Assembly: GCA_001797675.1 (NCBI GenBank) | Contig: MGQB01000015.1 | Coordinates: 83,454 to 147,453, forward strand | Direction of reading: 5' to 3' | DNA: 64,000 nucleotides | Source of the DNA: Deltaproteobacteria bacterium RBG_13_43_22 | GTDB taxonomy: Bacteria; Desulfobacterota; RBG-13-43-22 | Shown: positions 8,739-17,265 of the stretch, piece by piece | Layout of the letters: each line of letters begins with the position of its first letter | Position numbering within the stretch: position 1 is the stretch's first letter | Program-made: the position numbers and the translations under genes | Notes under the pieces: model-generated | The model's database searches: none | Seen by the model: the letters and a program-made list of their open reading frames with translations, nothing else | Told to the model about the DNA's origin: nothing

Positions 8739-10016
8739 ATGCGACTCTGGATTCAGACACTGGCGGCCGTTCTTATGGTTTCAGCGGCCCAGGCCCAATC
8801 ACCGAAGCAGCTCTGGGTGTTCCAGGAGCCGGACCAGATGGTTGAGTATGACATGACCACGTTTACGCCTCGGCGAATGCTTACGGTTTCTCGCCGGCTG
8901 CTCGCCCATCCACAGTATCTCAGCATCAACAGCATGGGGCAGATGGCGTTTCTTCCCCCGCATGGTATGCATTGGGCAAGCGGCGAGATGGCCTCGGCTG
9001 GAGATCGCCTGTGGTTCTGGGACGGCCACCAGACCAGAGAGTGGAAGCTCGAAGGGATGAAGGAACCCGTGGTCGGAGCAGCAAAGCACACGGACACAAC
9101 CACTTCGCGTCAATGTTTCCTTTCGGTAAGTGCCGATTCACTTTTCTGGTTCGAAAACAAATTCGAATTCAAAAAAGCTCAGGATCCATTGGATCCAAAA
9201 CCTTCTGTCCGGACTACCACGAGGATTTGGCGTACCGATCTTGTTGGCGGGAGGCCGGAGCCGATAACGAACCTCTCATCTAACGGATGGTGCCGCTGTG
9301 AAACGGGGGCTTGTTCTGAGACCTGCCCGGAGTGGTATTTCTGGACACCGGACGGTGTCGTGGGTGACTTCTTCATGGTGACACGCTTTATTCCAGGTCA
9401 GCTAGGGTCAAGCTACCATGAGAGCCTCCTTTACCAGCGCTCAGGACGAACCTGGCGGATCAAGAAGCTGCCTCAGCCTATCGAAAGGCCCCTCACCGCT
9501 TCGGAGAAGGGAAAGGTACTGGTTGCGGCAATACCCGATGGCGGATGTTGCGCCTGGGACAACGAAAGCAACGATCAGACCTTGCTGTTCCAAAACGGCA
9601 AGGTTTTGGTGCTTTACGACGAGTTCGATCGCTTTAACAATCGCAACTACGACGTAAGCTTCTACACTGCGAATGCGCATTTTGCGCCCGGCAACAAGAT
9701 GCTCGCATATACCGTCGTCTCCACTTCCCGGACTGACAGCCAGATTCGCCTTTCGTCCGAGGGCAAGGAGAACACTGAAGAGTTGGCTCGCCTCCGCAAG
9801 GCAATTGCCGAGCTTCCCGCTGTCGAGTTAGTGCAGCCGGGGATCCGGACCCGCCCGTTAATTTCAATTCTTCATGCCGAACTCGTAGGCTGGCTGAATG
9901 ATCGTGAAATCCTTGTGGTTCAGGATCGACGTCTGGCAGTCTATGATATTCAAGGCGTCAAACGGAGGGAAACAACAATTCTGGTGCGCACTGCAGCAGA
10001 TGCCTTCCTGAGATAG
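8739..10016 (+). CDS. Unrecognised secreted protein with Cys clusters, possibly beta-propeller
   Basis: I do not recognise this family. The chosen ATG gives 425 aa with a clear Sec signal peptide (MRLWIQTLAAVLMVSAAQA, cleavage before QS). The frame is open upstream with other Met codons at 8661 and 8598, but those would place about 25-47 polar residues before the signal. No strong ribosome binding site marks any of them. The mature protein is rich in Trp, Tyr and short beta-like segments (for example LWVFQEPD and LWFWDGH), which suggests a propeller-like fold (inference). Two Cys clusters stand out: WCRCETGACSETC near residue 183 and GGCCAWD near 270. It precedes the tungstate operon on the same strand, but a promoter lies between them. 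Confidence 0.6.
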   Translation: MRLWIQTLAAVLMVSAAQAQSPKQLWVFQEPDQMVEYDMTTFTPRRMLTVSRRLLAHPQYLSINSMGQMAFLPPHGMHWASGEMASAGDRLWFWDGHQTREWKLEGMKEPVVGAAKHTDTTTSRQCFLSVSADSLFWFENKFEFKKAQDPLDPKPSVRTTTRIWRTDLVGGRPEPITNLSSNGWCRCETGACSETCPEWYFWTPDGVVGDFFMVTRFIPGQLGSSYHESLLYQRSGRTWRIKKLPQPIERPLTASEKGKVLVAAIPDGGCCAWDNESNDQTLLFQNGKVLVLYDEFDRFNNRNYDVSFYTANAHFAPGNKMLAYTVVSTSRTDSQIRLSSEGKENTEELARLRKAIAELPAVELVQPGIRTRPLISILHAELVGWLNDREILVVQDRRLAVYDIQGVKRRETTILVRTAADAFLR

Positions 10017-10125
10017 CCCTATTCTACAACCCTCCCCTTTATCTACCGATCGAATTTACCATCATTTATCGGTCGGTCTTTTAGACAAGGCCATTCCGTA
10101 ATTAATGATAGAAGCAAAATATTTA

Positions 10126-10154
10126 TTGACTAATATGCCAGAAATGACATAAAT
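10126..10154 (+). promoter_or_regulatory. Sigma-70-like promoter and imperfect inverted repeat before tupA
   Basis: TTGACT at 10126-10131 is followed after 17 bases by ATAAAT at 10149-10154. Between and across them is an imperfect dyad, TATGCC then AGAAAT then GACATA, placed where a repressor could block RNA polymerase. A tungstate-responsive TunR/ModE-type regulator would be one candidate, but no regulator gene is adjacent. I see no molybdenum-cofactor riboswitch. Confidence 0.45.
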
Positions 10155-10184
10155 AATAGCTTAAATATATTTCAGGAGAAATGA

Positions 10185-11051
10185 ATGGTCGATTTTTTTT
10201 ATAAAATTGTCGGGAGGACGGCCGTCTTCCTTCTCCTTTCAGTACTTTTTCTTTCTCCCTCCCTAGGGGCAGAAAAACAGCAGAAAAATATCATCCTGGC
10301 TACTACAACGAGTACCCAGGACTCGGGCCTTCTCGATGTCCTGATTCCGGTTTTTGAAAAGGAAACCGGCTTTTTTGTCAAAACGATTTCAGTCGGCTCA
10401 GGTCAGGCCATGAAAATGGGGGAAAAGGGAGAAGCCGATATGCTCCTGGTCCACTCCCCCGACACTGAAAAAAACTTCATCGCTCAGGGATTCGGGATCA
10501 ACCGGATACTGGTTATGCATAATGACTTTGTTATTGTTGGGCCTCCGGCCGATCCGGCCAAAATCAAGGGCATGAAAACGACCAAAGAAGCCCTGAAGGT
10601 GATTGCCCAGACCGGATCTCTTTTCCTTTCCCGGGGGGATAATTCCGGGACCCATGCCAAGGAAAAGGGGCTCTGGAAGGCAGCCGGGGTCGTGCCCGAA
10701 GGTCAGAAATGGTTTCAACAGACCGGACTTGGTATGGGCCAGACCCTGAACGTGGCTGCCGAAAAGAAGGGATATACCCTCACCGACCGGGCCACTTACC
10801 TGGCCTTAAAGAAAAACCTCGGCCTCGAAATTCTCATCGAGGGAGAACCGCTCTTGCTCAACATCTACCATGTCATCGAGGTGAACTCCGCCAAGTGGCC
10901 CAAGGTCAACACCGCCGGGGCCAAGGCCTTTGCCCAGTTTATGGTTTCCAAGAAAACCCAGGAGATCATCGGCAAATTCGGCGTAGCAAAATACGGTGCA
11001 CCCTTTTTCTTCCCCGATGCCGGTAAAAAACCGGAGTCGCTTGGTTTGTAA
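10185..11051 (+). CDS. tupA: Tungstate ABC transporter substrate-binding protein
   Basis: This is a periplasmic tungstate (WO4) binding protein of 288 aa. Its signal peptide ends near SLGA-EK (about residue 29). The TupA hallmark TTTSTQDSG is at 40-48, with SVGSGQAM at 69-76 and RGDNSGTH further on; these are the oxyanion-contacting segments in characterised TupA proteins. It is first in a tight operon, its TAA overlapping the tupB ATG by one base. A GGAGAA site precedes its ATG. High-affinity tungstate uptake fits an anaerobe using tungsten enzymes such as aldehyde:ferredoxin oxidoreductases, formate dehydrogenases or class II benzoyl-CoA reductase. None of these is in the window. Confidence 0.93.
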   Translation: MVDFFYKIVGRTAVFLLLSVLFLSPSLGAEKQQKNIILATTTSTQDSGLLDVLIPVFEKETGFFVKTISVGSGQAMKMGEKGEADMLLVHSPDTEKNFIAQGFGINRILVMHNDFVIVGPPADPAKIKGMKTTKEALKVIAQTGSLFLSRGDNSGTHAKEKGLWKAAGVVPEGQKWFQQTGLGMGQTLNVAAEKKGYTLTDRATYLALKKNLGLEILIEGEPLLLNIYHVIEVNSAKWPKVNTAGAKAFAQFMVSKKTQEIIGKFGVAKYGAPFFFPDAGKKPESLGL

Positions 11052-11749
11052 TGGAACTGATCCTTGACGGGATACTCAAGTCCTTCCAACTCCTGTTTAC
11101 CTTGAATCGGGAGGTACTGGGAATCACCTTGCTCTCACTCCAGGTTTCCGGGACGGCCACGATTATCAGTGTGTTTATCGGCATATCGATCGGGACGGTG
11201 GTCGCCTTGAACCACTTTCCAGGGAAAAGGGTTTTGGTCAGCTTGGTCAATACGGGAATGGGCCTCCCCCCCGTGGTGGTCGGTCTGTTTGTTATGATCT
11301 TCCTCTGGCGCAACGGGCCTTTCGGTTTCCTGGGTATCCTCTATACCCCGACGGCGATGATCATCGCCCAGGCGACCATCGCCACACCCATCGTCATGGG
11401 AATCACCATCGCCGCCATCCAGAACCTCCCGGCTGATCTGCGGCTGCAGATCCTATCCCTCGGGGCCACCCGACTGCAAATGGTCGGGTTTCTCCTCCGA
11501 GAAGCGCGCCTGCCCCTCCTGGCGGCGATTATGGCCGGATTCGGCGGGGTTATCTCCGAAGTCGGGGCCTCCATCATGGTCGGCGGCAACATCAAAGGGT
11601 ATTCCCGGGTCTTGACCACGGCCACGGTCATGGAATCCGGTATGGGAAATTTTGATATGGCCATCGCTTTGGGGATTATCCTTGTCCTGCTTACCTTTTT
11701 GGTTAACTACCTCCTTACCGTGATTCAGCAACGGGAACGTCCCCGATGA
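11051..11749 (+). CDS. tupB: Tungstate ABC transporter permease
   Basis: This inner-membrane permease has 232 aa, with about five or six hydrophobic segments and the binding-protein-dependent transport signature around residues 145-175 (LSLGATRLQMVGFLLREARL). That segment forms the EAA loop contacting the ATPase. The start overlaps the tupA stop and the end overlaps the tupC start by four bases (ATGA), so the three subunits are translationally coupled. The length is normal for TupB. Confidence 0.93.
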   Translation: MELILDGILKSFQLLFTLNREVLGITLLSLQVSGTATIISVFIGISIGTVVALNHFPGKRVLVSLVNTGMGLPPVVVGLFVMIFLWRNGPFGFLGILYTPTAMIIAQATIATPIVMGITIAAIQNLPADLRLQILSLGATRLQMVGFLLREARLPLLAAIMAGFGGVISEVGASIMVGGNIKGYSRVLTTATVMESGMGNFDMAIALGIILVLLTFLVNYLLTVIQQRERPR

Positions 11750-12843
11750 ACCGCTCATCCAAAGTTATCGAGGCGGAAAATCTCAAAGTAGTCCGGGGAC
11801 GGGTGGAGGTACTTGACATCCCTTCTTTTTATTTGGCCGACCGGGAGATTCTCTCAATCATCGGCCCGAATGGGAGCGGAAAATCCACTCTCCTTTTGAC
11901 CCTAAACGGTCTGCTCAAACCGGTCACCGGCTGCATTATTTTCCGGGGAAAAGAGATCAACTCGAGCCAGCCGGTTTTGGACTTCCGGCGCAGAATCGCC
12001 ATGGTCTTTCAGGAGCCCCTCCTGTTCGACACGACCGTATTCAATAACGTCGCTTCAGGCCTCAAGATCAGAGGGATACCGCGGGAGGAAATTAAAAAAA
12101 AGGTTTTGGAAGGCCTCGAACAGTTCAAGATTGTTCATCTGGCCGACCGTTCGGCCCGTAAATTATCCGGTGGAGAAGCCCAGCGCACCTCCCTGGCCCG
12201 GGCCTTGGCCACAGGTCCCGAGGTCATCTTCCTCGACGAACCATTTGCCGCTTTGGATCCTCCGACCAGGCAGTCTATTACTGCCGATCTGGAAGGAATC
12301 ATCCGTGAAACCGGGATTGCCGCTGTGTTGGTAACGCATGATGAATCCGAAGCGCTGCGGCTGTCGGACCGGATCATGGTGGTGAATGGGGGAAGGATTG
12401 TTCAAAACGGTTCTCCGGCCGAGGTCATGAACCACCCGGCCAACCTGTTTGTGGCCCAATTCGTGGGAATGGAAAGTGTCATAGCGGGTACAGTCCTGGC
12501 ATGCAAGGACGGGGTGGTCACTATCTCCATTCCTGGAGGCGGGATAGAGGCCCTTGGGGAGCGGTTGCCGGGTGAAGAGGTATTCTGCGGCATCCGCCCG
12601 GAAAACGTGGTCATTGATATCCTTGATCCGACGAAATCGATGAAGGCCGGTAATGTTTTTTCGGCAAAGATTGCCGCTATATCCTCGATCGGTCCGTTCC
12701 TGAAAGTAACCGTGAACTGCGGTTTCACCCTGGTTTCCTATATGACCAGAGGATCCTTTACCGGATTTAAACTCGCTCTTGGAGAGAAAGTTTTCGCTTC
12801 TTTTAAAGCTGAAGATGTACATTTAATGTCCGAGAGGATCTGA
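11746..12843 (+). CDS. tupC: Tungstate ABC transporter ATP-binding protein with TOBE-like C-terminal extension
   Basis: The ATPase subunit has 365 aa. Walker A GPNGSGKS is at 40-47, the signature LSGGEAQ at 139-145 and Walker B VIFLDEP at 159-165, with the H-loop His in VTHDES. After the ATPase core (about 1-240) comes an extension of about 125 residues. Its GIRPENVVI and later VYMTRG-like region resemble the TOBE/MOP-type oxyanion-binding domain of ModC and other long importer ATPases. Many TupC proteins lack this extension, so direct oxyanion feedback on transport is possible (inference). No clear rho-independent terminator is seen after the TGA. Confidence 0.9.
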   Translation: MNRSSKVIEAENLKVVRGRVEVLDIPSFYLADREILSIIGPNGSGKSTLLLTLNGLLKPVTGCIIFRGKEINSSQPVLDFRRRIAMVFQEPLLFDTTVFNNVASGLKIRGIPREEIKKKVLEGLEQFKIVHLADRSARKLSGGEAQRTSLARALATGPEVIFLDEPFAALDPPTRQSITADLEGIIRETGIAAVLVTHDESEALRLSDRIMVVNGGRIVQNGSPAEVMNHPANLFVAQFVGMESVIAGTVLACKDGVVTISIPGGGIEALGERLPGEEVFCGIRPENVVIDILDPTKSMKAGNVFSAKIAAISSIGPFLKVTVNCGFTLVSYMTRGSFTGFKLALGEKVFASFKAEDVHLMSERI

Positions 12844-12926
12844 AAATCCCGGACCTTACCCAATCTCCATAACCGGTTGCAGAATGCTTAACAAAAAAAA
12901 TGGAAACTCCTTTCTAAATACTATTC

Positions 12927-13976
12927 TTAAATAAAATCGAGAAAACACTGAGGATCTTCCGCTAATAAATGCCCTTCTCCTTTTGCCTGTGAATAGGCAT
13001 AAGCAATAGCCCGGCACCCCCGACAGGCAGCCCATCGTTTACAAGAACCGCACTTCCCCTGATATTGACTTCGGTCCCTGAGACTTTCCAGAATAGGAGA
13101 AGTCACCCATAATTCCCGTAGAGAATCTTTTCGTATGTTTCCGACCGAAACAGGGAGTCTTCGGCAGGGAGTGATCGTTCCATCAGGCAAAATGGTCAGC
13201 CCCGACACCCCGGCCGCACACCCCCCCAAAGGCACATCGCCGAGGTTCTCTGCGTCGGCAACCCAATCCATCTGTGAGGCTATGGGATCGCCGGTAATAA
13301 TTTCAAGGCCGTCGAGTGGATTGGAAAAGATTTGCCGATAAAGGTCCCCTACCTTCTCCCTCGACAAGGTGTAAGGCAGAAGTCCCGCTCCCTTTCCTGA
13401 GGGCACCAATCTGGAGAATCCCAGTCGGTTTAACCCGAGTGATTTCGTTAACTCCACCATTTCCGAAATGTTTCCGGCATTGAGTTCGGATAGGGTCATA
13501 TTCAGAGTTACGGTTATTCCTTCCGATATCAAATGGGCAATACCCTTGAGAGAGGCTGAAAAACTCCCCTTACCCCTGATCGATTCATGAATTTCTTCCG
13601 GTCCTTCCAGGCTGATTTGAACCCCTTTTATCCCCAAGTCGGCCAGTCTGACCGCCTTATCCCGATTAATTAAGATACCGTTGGACAACAGATACAGATC
13701 AAACCCTTTCCGGCCCATATCCTCTAAAATCTTAAAGAGATCTGCCCTTAAAAAAGGTTCTCCTCCGGTCACATTAAAACTTGGACTAAAAGAGATTTCG
13801 TAAGCCTCTGACCAAGCCTGGATCATCGCCCAAACCTCTCCTATTCCCTGCCTGATTTCAAACAAGGACATTTCCTGGGAAAACATCCCATCCTGATAGC
13901 AATGACGGCATCGCAGATTGCATCGCTCGGTCAAGTGCCATTGGACAAAAAAATCAAGGGAATTAACCGTTAACAT
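12927..13976 (-). CDS. Radical SAM protein with SPASM domain
   Basis: The 349-aa protein has the radical SAM cluster motif CNLRCRHC (Cys 19, 23, 26) and the SAM-binding GGEPF. It ends in a Cys-rich SPASM region: GGCAAG, TPCRR, GKCGSC, AACRGC and DPQC, enough ligands for two auxiliary [4Fe-4S] clusters. Such proteins modify peptides (PqqE, AnSME, sactipeptide and geopeptide-type maturases) or build cofactors. It lies about 200 bases downstream of the small peptide gene at 14173-14277, with a hairpin between. It also converges with the tungstate operon, so a role in tungsten-enzyme maturation is an alternative. The start ATG lacks a strong ribosome binding site. Confidence 0.88.
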   Translation of the reverse strand: MLTVNSLDFFVQWHLTERCNLRCRHCYQDGMFSQEMSLFEIRQGIGEVWAMIQAWSEAYEISFSPSFNVTGGEPFLRADLFKILEDMGRKGFDLYLLSNGILINRDKAVRLADLGIKGVQISLEGPEEIHESIRGKGSFSASLKGIAHLISEGITVTLNMTLSELNAGNISEMVELTKSLGLNRLGFSRLVPSGKGAGLLPYTLSREKVGDLYRQIFSNPLDGLEIITGDPIASQMDWVADAENLGDVPLGGCAAGVSGLTILPDGTITPCRRLPVSVGNIRKDSLRELWVTSPILESLRDRSQYQGKCGSCKRWAACRGCRAIAYAYSQAKGEGHLLAEDPQCFLDFI

Positions 13977-14084
13977 AAGCTGTCTGAATTTATTTCAGGT
14001 TTCGAGTTTTAAATTTAGGATTAATTCGTTAATGTTGTCCGGCTGGTTTCGGTTTTTTCGGAGCAGAGTCTTATTAAGAAGAAA

Positions 14085-14134
14085 GGGCGGGTAAGCCTAC
14101 AGGATCAACCCCCGGCTTATCCGCCCTTTTTTTT
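14085..14134. terminator. Strong hairpin, terminator-like on both strands
   Basis: A 13-bp stem (GGGCGGGTAAGCC at 14085-14097, GGCTTATCCGCCC at 14114-14126, one G-T pair) is followed on the plus strand by eight T. On the minus strand it is followed by TTTCTTCTT. A second small hairpin (CGTTGC ... GCAACG) abuts it at 14135-14153. For minus-strand transcription it lies just after the 34-aa peptide gene and before the SPASM gene, so it could end or attenuate the upstream transcript. Confidence 0.7.
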
Positions 14135-14172
14135 CGTTGCTATCCAAGCAACGTTTAGGATTTTCAACTCTT

Positions 14173-14277
14173 TCACTTGTGGCATACCTTTCCAGGATTT
14201 TCCTTCAAGACCTTTTTCACTTTATCCCAGTAGGCAGCCTCCTTGGCCATGACCTTTGGGTTAAGCTTATTGGTCAT
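14173..14277 (-). CDS. 34-residue Lys-rich peptide, candidate radical-SAM substrate
   Basis: This small gene starts at an ATG 8 bases after a perfect AGGAGGT. It overlaps the last 11 bases of the B12-binding radical SAM gene, so its translation can be coupled. It ends at TGA. The peptide begins MTNKLNPKVMAKEAAYWDKV and ends NPGKVCHK. It has ten Lys, one Cys and two aromatic residues (Tyr-Trp) in the middle, and no signal peptide or membrane segment. Its position between a B12-binding and a SPASM radical SAM gene, followed by a hairpin, is the arrangement expected of a ribosomally made precursor peptide, though this is inference. It could also be a small basic protein of another kind. Confidence 0.6.
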   Translation of the reverse strand: MTNKLNPKVMAKEAAYWDKVKKVLKENPGKVCHK

Positions 14278-15967
14278 CCCGATCCACCTCCTTCCATTCA
14301 TAGATATTTTCTATGATACCATCATTAAAAGTAATGTCAAAACTATTTTTTACCCTGATAACCTTCCCCTTTTGCGTTTTAATAATATCCAGACTGGTCC
14401 AAAAATTAAAAAACAAGCCGGCATTAAACTTGGGAAGCGGTTGATAACCTTCCTTGGTGGCCGCATATAAACAGCCCTCCTTCAATAGCTTTTCGAAAAG
14501 TGCAACCCCGAGGGCTGATCTTTTCCCCATATTTCGGGCCAGATTCAAGGCTCCTCCAAGACCAATTGAATCTTCATGAAAACCAAGGCCTTTAATAAAA
14601 TTGATGATCCGCGTGATAATAAAAAGGGTATAAATGTCTTCCCGTCCGAACTGATCGGTTTCCAGCCCCAGGGCCGTAAGCCGGGACCTAACCATATCCT
14701 CTTCGGTCTGTCCCGGAAACCTCTGAGCAATGGCGGTATTGGGTGTCAAATAAAAAGGCGAAGCGCCCAGGATAACCGGAAGCCGGGAATTCAGACACAG
14801 GGTCCGGATCATCGAATCCAGAGATTCCCCCGGAAGACCCAATATCTGATAGACAATGATCTTAAATCCCATTTGTGAGGCCTCCCGGATTACCTGGAGA
14901 TATTTTTCCATTCCCTGCGGTCGCTGCGTTTCCCTCCGGATTATCGGATTGGAGGTTACCAGGGAAAGATTCAGATGGGTAAAGCCGGCCTCTCTCATCA
15001 ATTGCAGCAATTCCCGATCCAGACTTTGATAAGAGATCCCGTTCATGGCCAGTAATTCAATTTCCCCTGGCGGAAAACCCTGCCTGATTTTTCGGCAAAA
15101 CTTTTTCATCTCCTCCCGATCGTAGGTCAGGTTATCATCTTCAAAATCAAAAACCCGGTATCCCCCCAGATAACGACATTCTATTTCTTCGAATACTTTT
15201 TGGACGGATCGTCTTTTATAGCCGGGGAAGGTATTGTGCACCGAACAGAAAGAACATCGATGGGGACAACCTCTGGAGGTAATCACAAAACACAAGGGTC
15301 TCTTTTCATAACGATAGGTCTCCCGATCCAAATCTGAAAAATCCGGGATTGGGAGTTCTTCAATGGGACAAGGACTACCGGGAGGATTAAAAAGCATCCG
15401 GCCATCCTGTTTGTATCCTAAACCGGGCACCTGCTCCAATCCCTTTCCCCCCTGCCAAGCCCTTATCAATTCCACCAGAGGCCGTTCCCCCTCCCCACGA
15501 ATCACCCAATCCACTGCTGAATTCATAAGCATGAGTTCAGGCACGGCCGAGACATGGGATCCTCCGAGAACGATGGGGCAATTAATTTTCTTTTTAATCG
15601 CTGCAGCACATTGAAGCACTTCCCGAAAGTAAGGAGAAAAAAGCGAGGATATCCCCACTAGGTCCGGTTTTTCATGGGCCACTTCCCGGGCAATGGTTTC
15701 GAAAGGGGCCCCGAAATGATAATATTGATAAAATAAGGAGAAAGGGCTTTGGTCCGGAAAAGGGTAGTAATCTTTCAAATAGGTCAATTCCCCGGGCAAG
15801 GCAACGGTCCGTCGTCCACGGCCTTGATGGAAGTCTTTGATGACCACCTCGACTTCCGGGAGATGTTTTTTTACCGCCGCCTTCAAATAAGCCAGGCCCA
15901 GAGGTTGCAGCCTTATCTCCGTATCGTAAAAATCCTGAATGGGGGGCTGGACAAGAACGAGTTTCAT
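14267..15967 (-). CDS. B12-binding domain radical SAM protein
   Basis: The 566-aa protein has an N-terminal cobalamin-binding Rossmann-like domain (about 1-165, with VGISSLFS and LGGSHVSAVP). Next come the radical SAM motif CPHRCSFC (Cys 234, 238, 241) and a radical SAM barrel to about residue 430, with a C-terminal extension. Such enzymes usually methylate unreactive carbons or phosphorus, or make C-C bonds. The start at 15967 (MKLVLVQPP) is chosen because it begins the conserved first strand; the frame is open 99 bases further upstream without family-like sequence. It overlaps the small peptide gene at its 3' end and diverges from the flavin oxidoreductase across about 100 bases. Confidence 0.87.
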   Translation of the reverse strand: MKLVLVQPPIQDFYDTEIRLQPLGLAYLKAAVKKHLPEVEVVIKDFHQGRGRRTVALPGELTYLKDYYPFPDQSPFSLFYQYYHFGAPFETIAREVAHEKPDLVGISSLFSPYFREVLQCAAAIKKKINCPIVLGGSHVSAVPELMLMNSAVDWVIRGEGERPLVELIRAWQGGKGLEQVPGLGYKQDGRMLFNPPGSPCPIEELPIPDFSDLDRETYRYEKRPLCFVITSRGCPHRCSFCSVHNTFPGYKRRSVQKVFEEIECRYLGGYRVFDFEDDNLTYDREEMKKFCRKIRQGFPPGEIELLAMNGISYQSLDRELLQLMREAGFTHLNLSLVTSNPIIRRETQRPQGMEKYLQVIREASQMGFKIIVYQILGLPGESLDSMIRTLCLNSRLPVILGASPFYLTPNTAIAQRFPGQTEEDMVRSRLTALGLETDQFGREDIYTLFIITRIINFIKGLGFHEDSIGLGGALNLARNMGKRSALGVALFEKLLKEGCLYAATKEGYQPLPKFNAGLFFNFWTSLDIIKTQKGKVIRVKNSFDITFNDGIIENIYEWKEVDRDDQ

Positions 15968-15983
15968 GGTTAGTATAATTTCG

Positions 15984-16012
15984 TTGGGAGTTTTATATGA
16001 ATATACTATAAT
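15984..16012 (+). promoter_or_regulatory. Predicted sigma-70 promoter for the flavin oxidoreductase gene
   Basis: TTGGGA at 15984-15989 and a perfect TATAAT at 16007-16012 are separated by 17 bases. It lies in the divergent spacer and ends 57 bases before the ATG at 16069. Confidence 0.5.
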
Positions 16013-16068
16013 AAAGGCCCAAATATCTAAATGAAATTTTTTTATCCTAACCATCCAGGAGGCCAACT

Positions 16069-17265
16069 ATGAACTATGTCATCATTGGAAACGGGGTGGC
16101 CGGAACAACGGCTGCGGAGAATATCAGGAAAAATGATCCCCAGGGGGAAATAAAAATCTTTACCGATGAAGCCTATCCCTTCTACAGCCGCATACGTCTT
16201 ATAGAATATCTGGCCGGAGAGGTGGAGCTACCGAAACTGCAAATCCGCTCCAATACCTGGTATGACGATCAAAAAATTCAACTTTTTCTGAATAGAAAAG
16301 TGGTGGATATCGATACCGATAAGAAAGTAATCGTAACCCAGTCAGGGGAACGTCACGGCTATGATAAACTGTTATTGGCTGACGGCAGCCACTCCTTTGT
16401 ACCGCCGATCAAAGGGGCGGAGAAAAAAGGGGTTTTCACCTTGCGCAACCTCAAAGACGCTCAGGAGATCAAGAGCTTTGCTAACGGCAAGACTAAAGCC
16501 CTACTGATCGGTGGCGGAATCCTGGGGATCGAAGTGGGGAACAGCCTTCGAAAAACCGGATTGAAAGTCTCGGTCATTGAATTTGCTCCCCGCCTCCTCC
16601 CCCGTCAGACCGATCCGGTTTGTGCCGGTATGCTTCAAACCCGTCTGGAGCAGATGGGTCTTACCTTTTATCTGGGGGTGGCCTCCAAAGAAATCATCGG
16701 AGAAAATCAAGTCCAGGGGCTTCTCCTGGAGGACGGCCGTCAAATAGAGACCGATCTGATTATTATCTCCGCCGGGGTCAGACCCAACCTGGAACTGGCC
16801 CAAAAATTAAACCTGAAGATCGGTAAGGGTATTCCGGTTTCGGATCACCTGGAAACCGAGATCCCCAATATTTATGCCGCCGGTGACAGTATTGAGCATA
16901 AGGGAATGCTCTATGGCATCTGGCCGGCCTCTGAAAAACAGGGGGAAGTAGCCGGAATGAACATGGCCGGCAACGCGGTTGCTTATACAGGGACCACTTT
17001 CTCCAATCTGCTCAAAGTGGCCGGGATCGATTTGCTGGCTGCCGGCGATATCGATCCCGATGGCAAATTGGAAGCGATTGTTGATCAGAATCCGGAAGCC
17101 GGTACCTACCGGAAGCTGGTCATCAAAGAAAATCTTATTGTCGGCTGTCTGCTTTTCGGGACCCTGGAGGGACGAAAAAATATTTTAAAAGCAATGGAAG
17201 AAAAACGAAATATTGCCTCCGTCAAAGAACGGCTGGCCCGATTTGATCTGGAAGTCTTGAATTAA
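16069..17265 (+). CDS. FAD-dependent NAD(P)H oxidoreductase (nitrite/rubredoxin reductase-like)
   Basis: This cytoplasmic pyridine nucleotide-disulfide-type flavoprotein has 398 aa. The FAD-binding motif GNGVAGTTAAE begins at residue 7. An NAD(P)-binding GGGILGIEVG lies near 147-156, and the second FAD motif is IYAAGDSIE (near 265-275). It lacks the CxxxxC redox pair of lipoamide dehydrogenases and resembles the FAD/NAD module of NirB and rubredoxin or ferredoxin reductases. The electron acceptor is unknown. The ATG follows AGGAGG by 8 bases. It diverges from the B12 radical SAM gene and could supply electrons to iron-sulfur enzymes nearby (inference). Confidence 0.85.
   Translation: MNYVIIGNGVAGTTAAENIRKNDPQGEIKIFTDEAYPFYSRIRLIEYLAGEVELPKLQIRSNTWYDDQKIQLFLNRKVVDIDTDKKVIVTQSGERHGYDKLLLADGSHSFVPPIKGAEKKGVFTLRNLKDAQEIKSFANGKTKALLIGGGILGIEVGNSLRKTGLKVSVIEFAPRLLPRQTDPVCAGMLQTRLEQMGLTFYLGVASKEIIGENQVQGLLLEDGRQIETDLIIISAGVRPNLELAQKLNLKIGKGIPVSDHLETEIPNIYAAGDSIEHKGMLYGIWPASEKQGEVAGMNMAGNAVAYTGTTFSNLLKVAGIDLLAAGDIDPDGKLEAIVDQNPEAGTYRKLVIKENLIVGCLLFGTLEGRKNILKAMEEKRNIASVKERLARFDLEVLN

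Noticed and set aside
10020..10184. Molybdenum/tungsten cofactor riboswitch before tupA
   Set aside because: The 165-base leader lacks the conserved multi-stem core; only a promoter and an imperfect dyad are visible.
12163..12822. 219-codon minus-strand open frame
   Set aside because: It is antisense to tupC, whose motifs are all intact.
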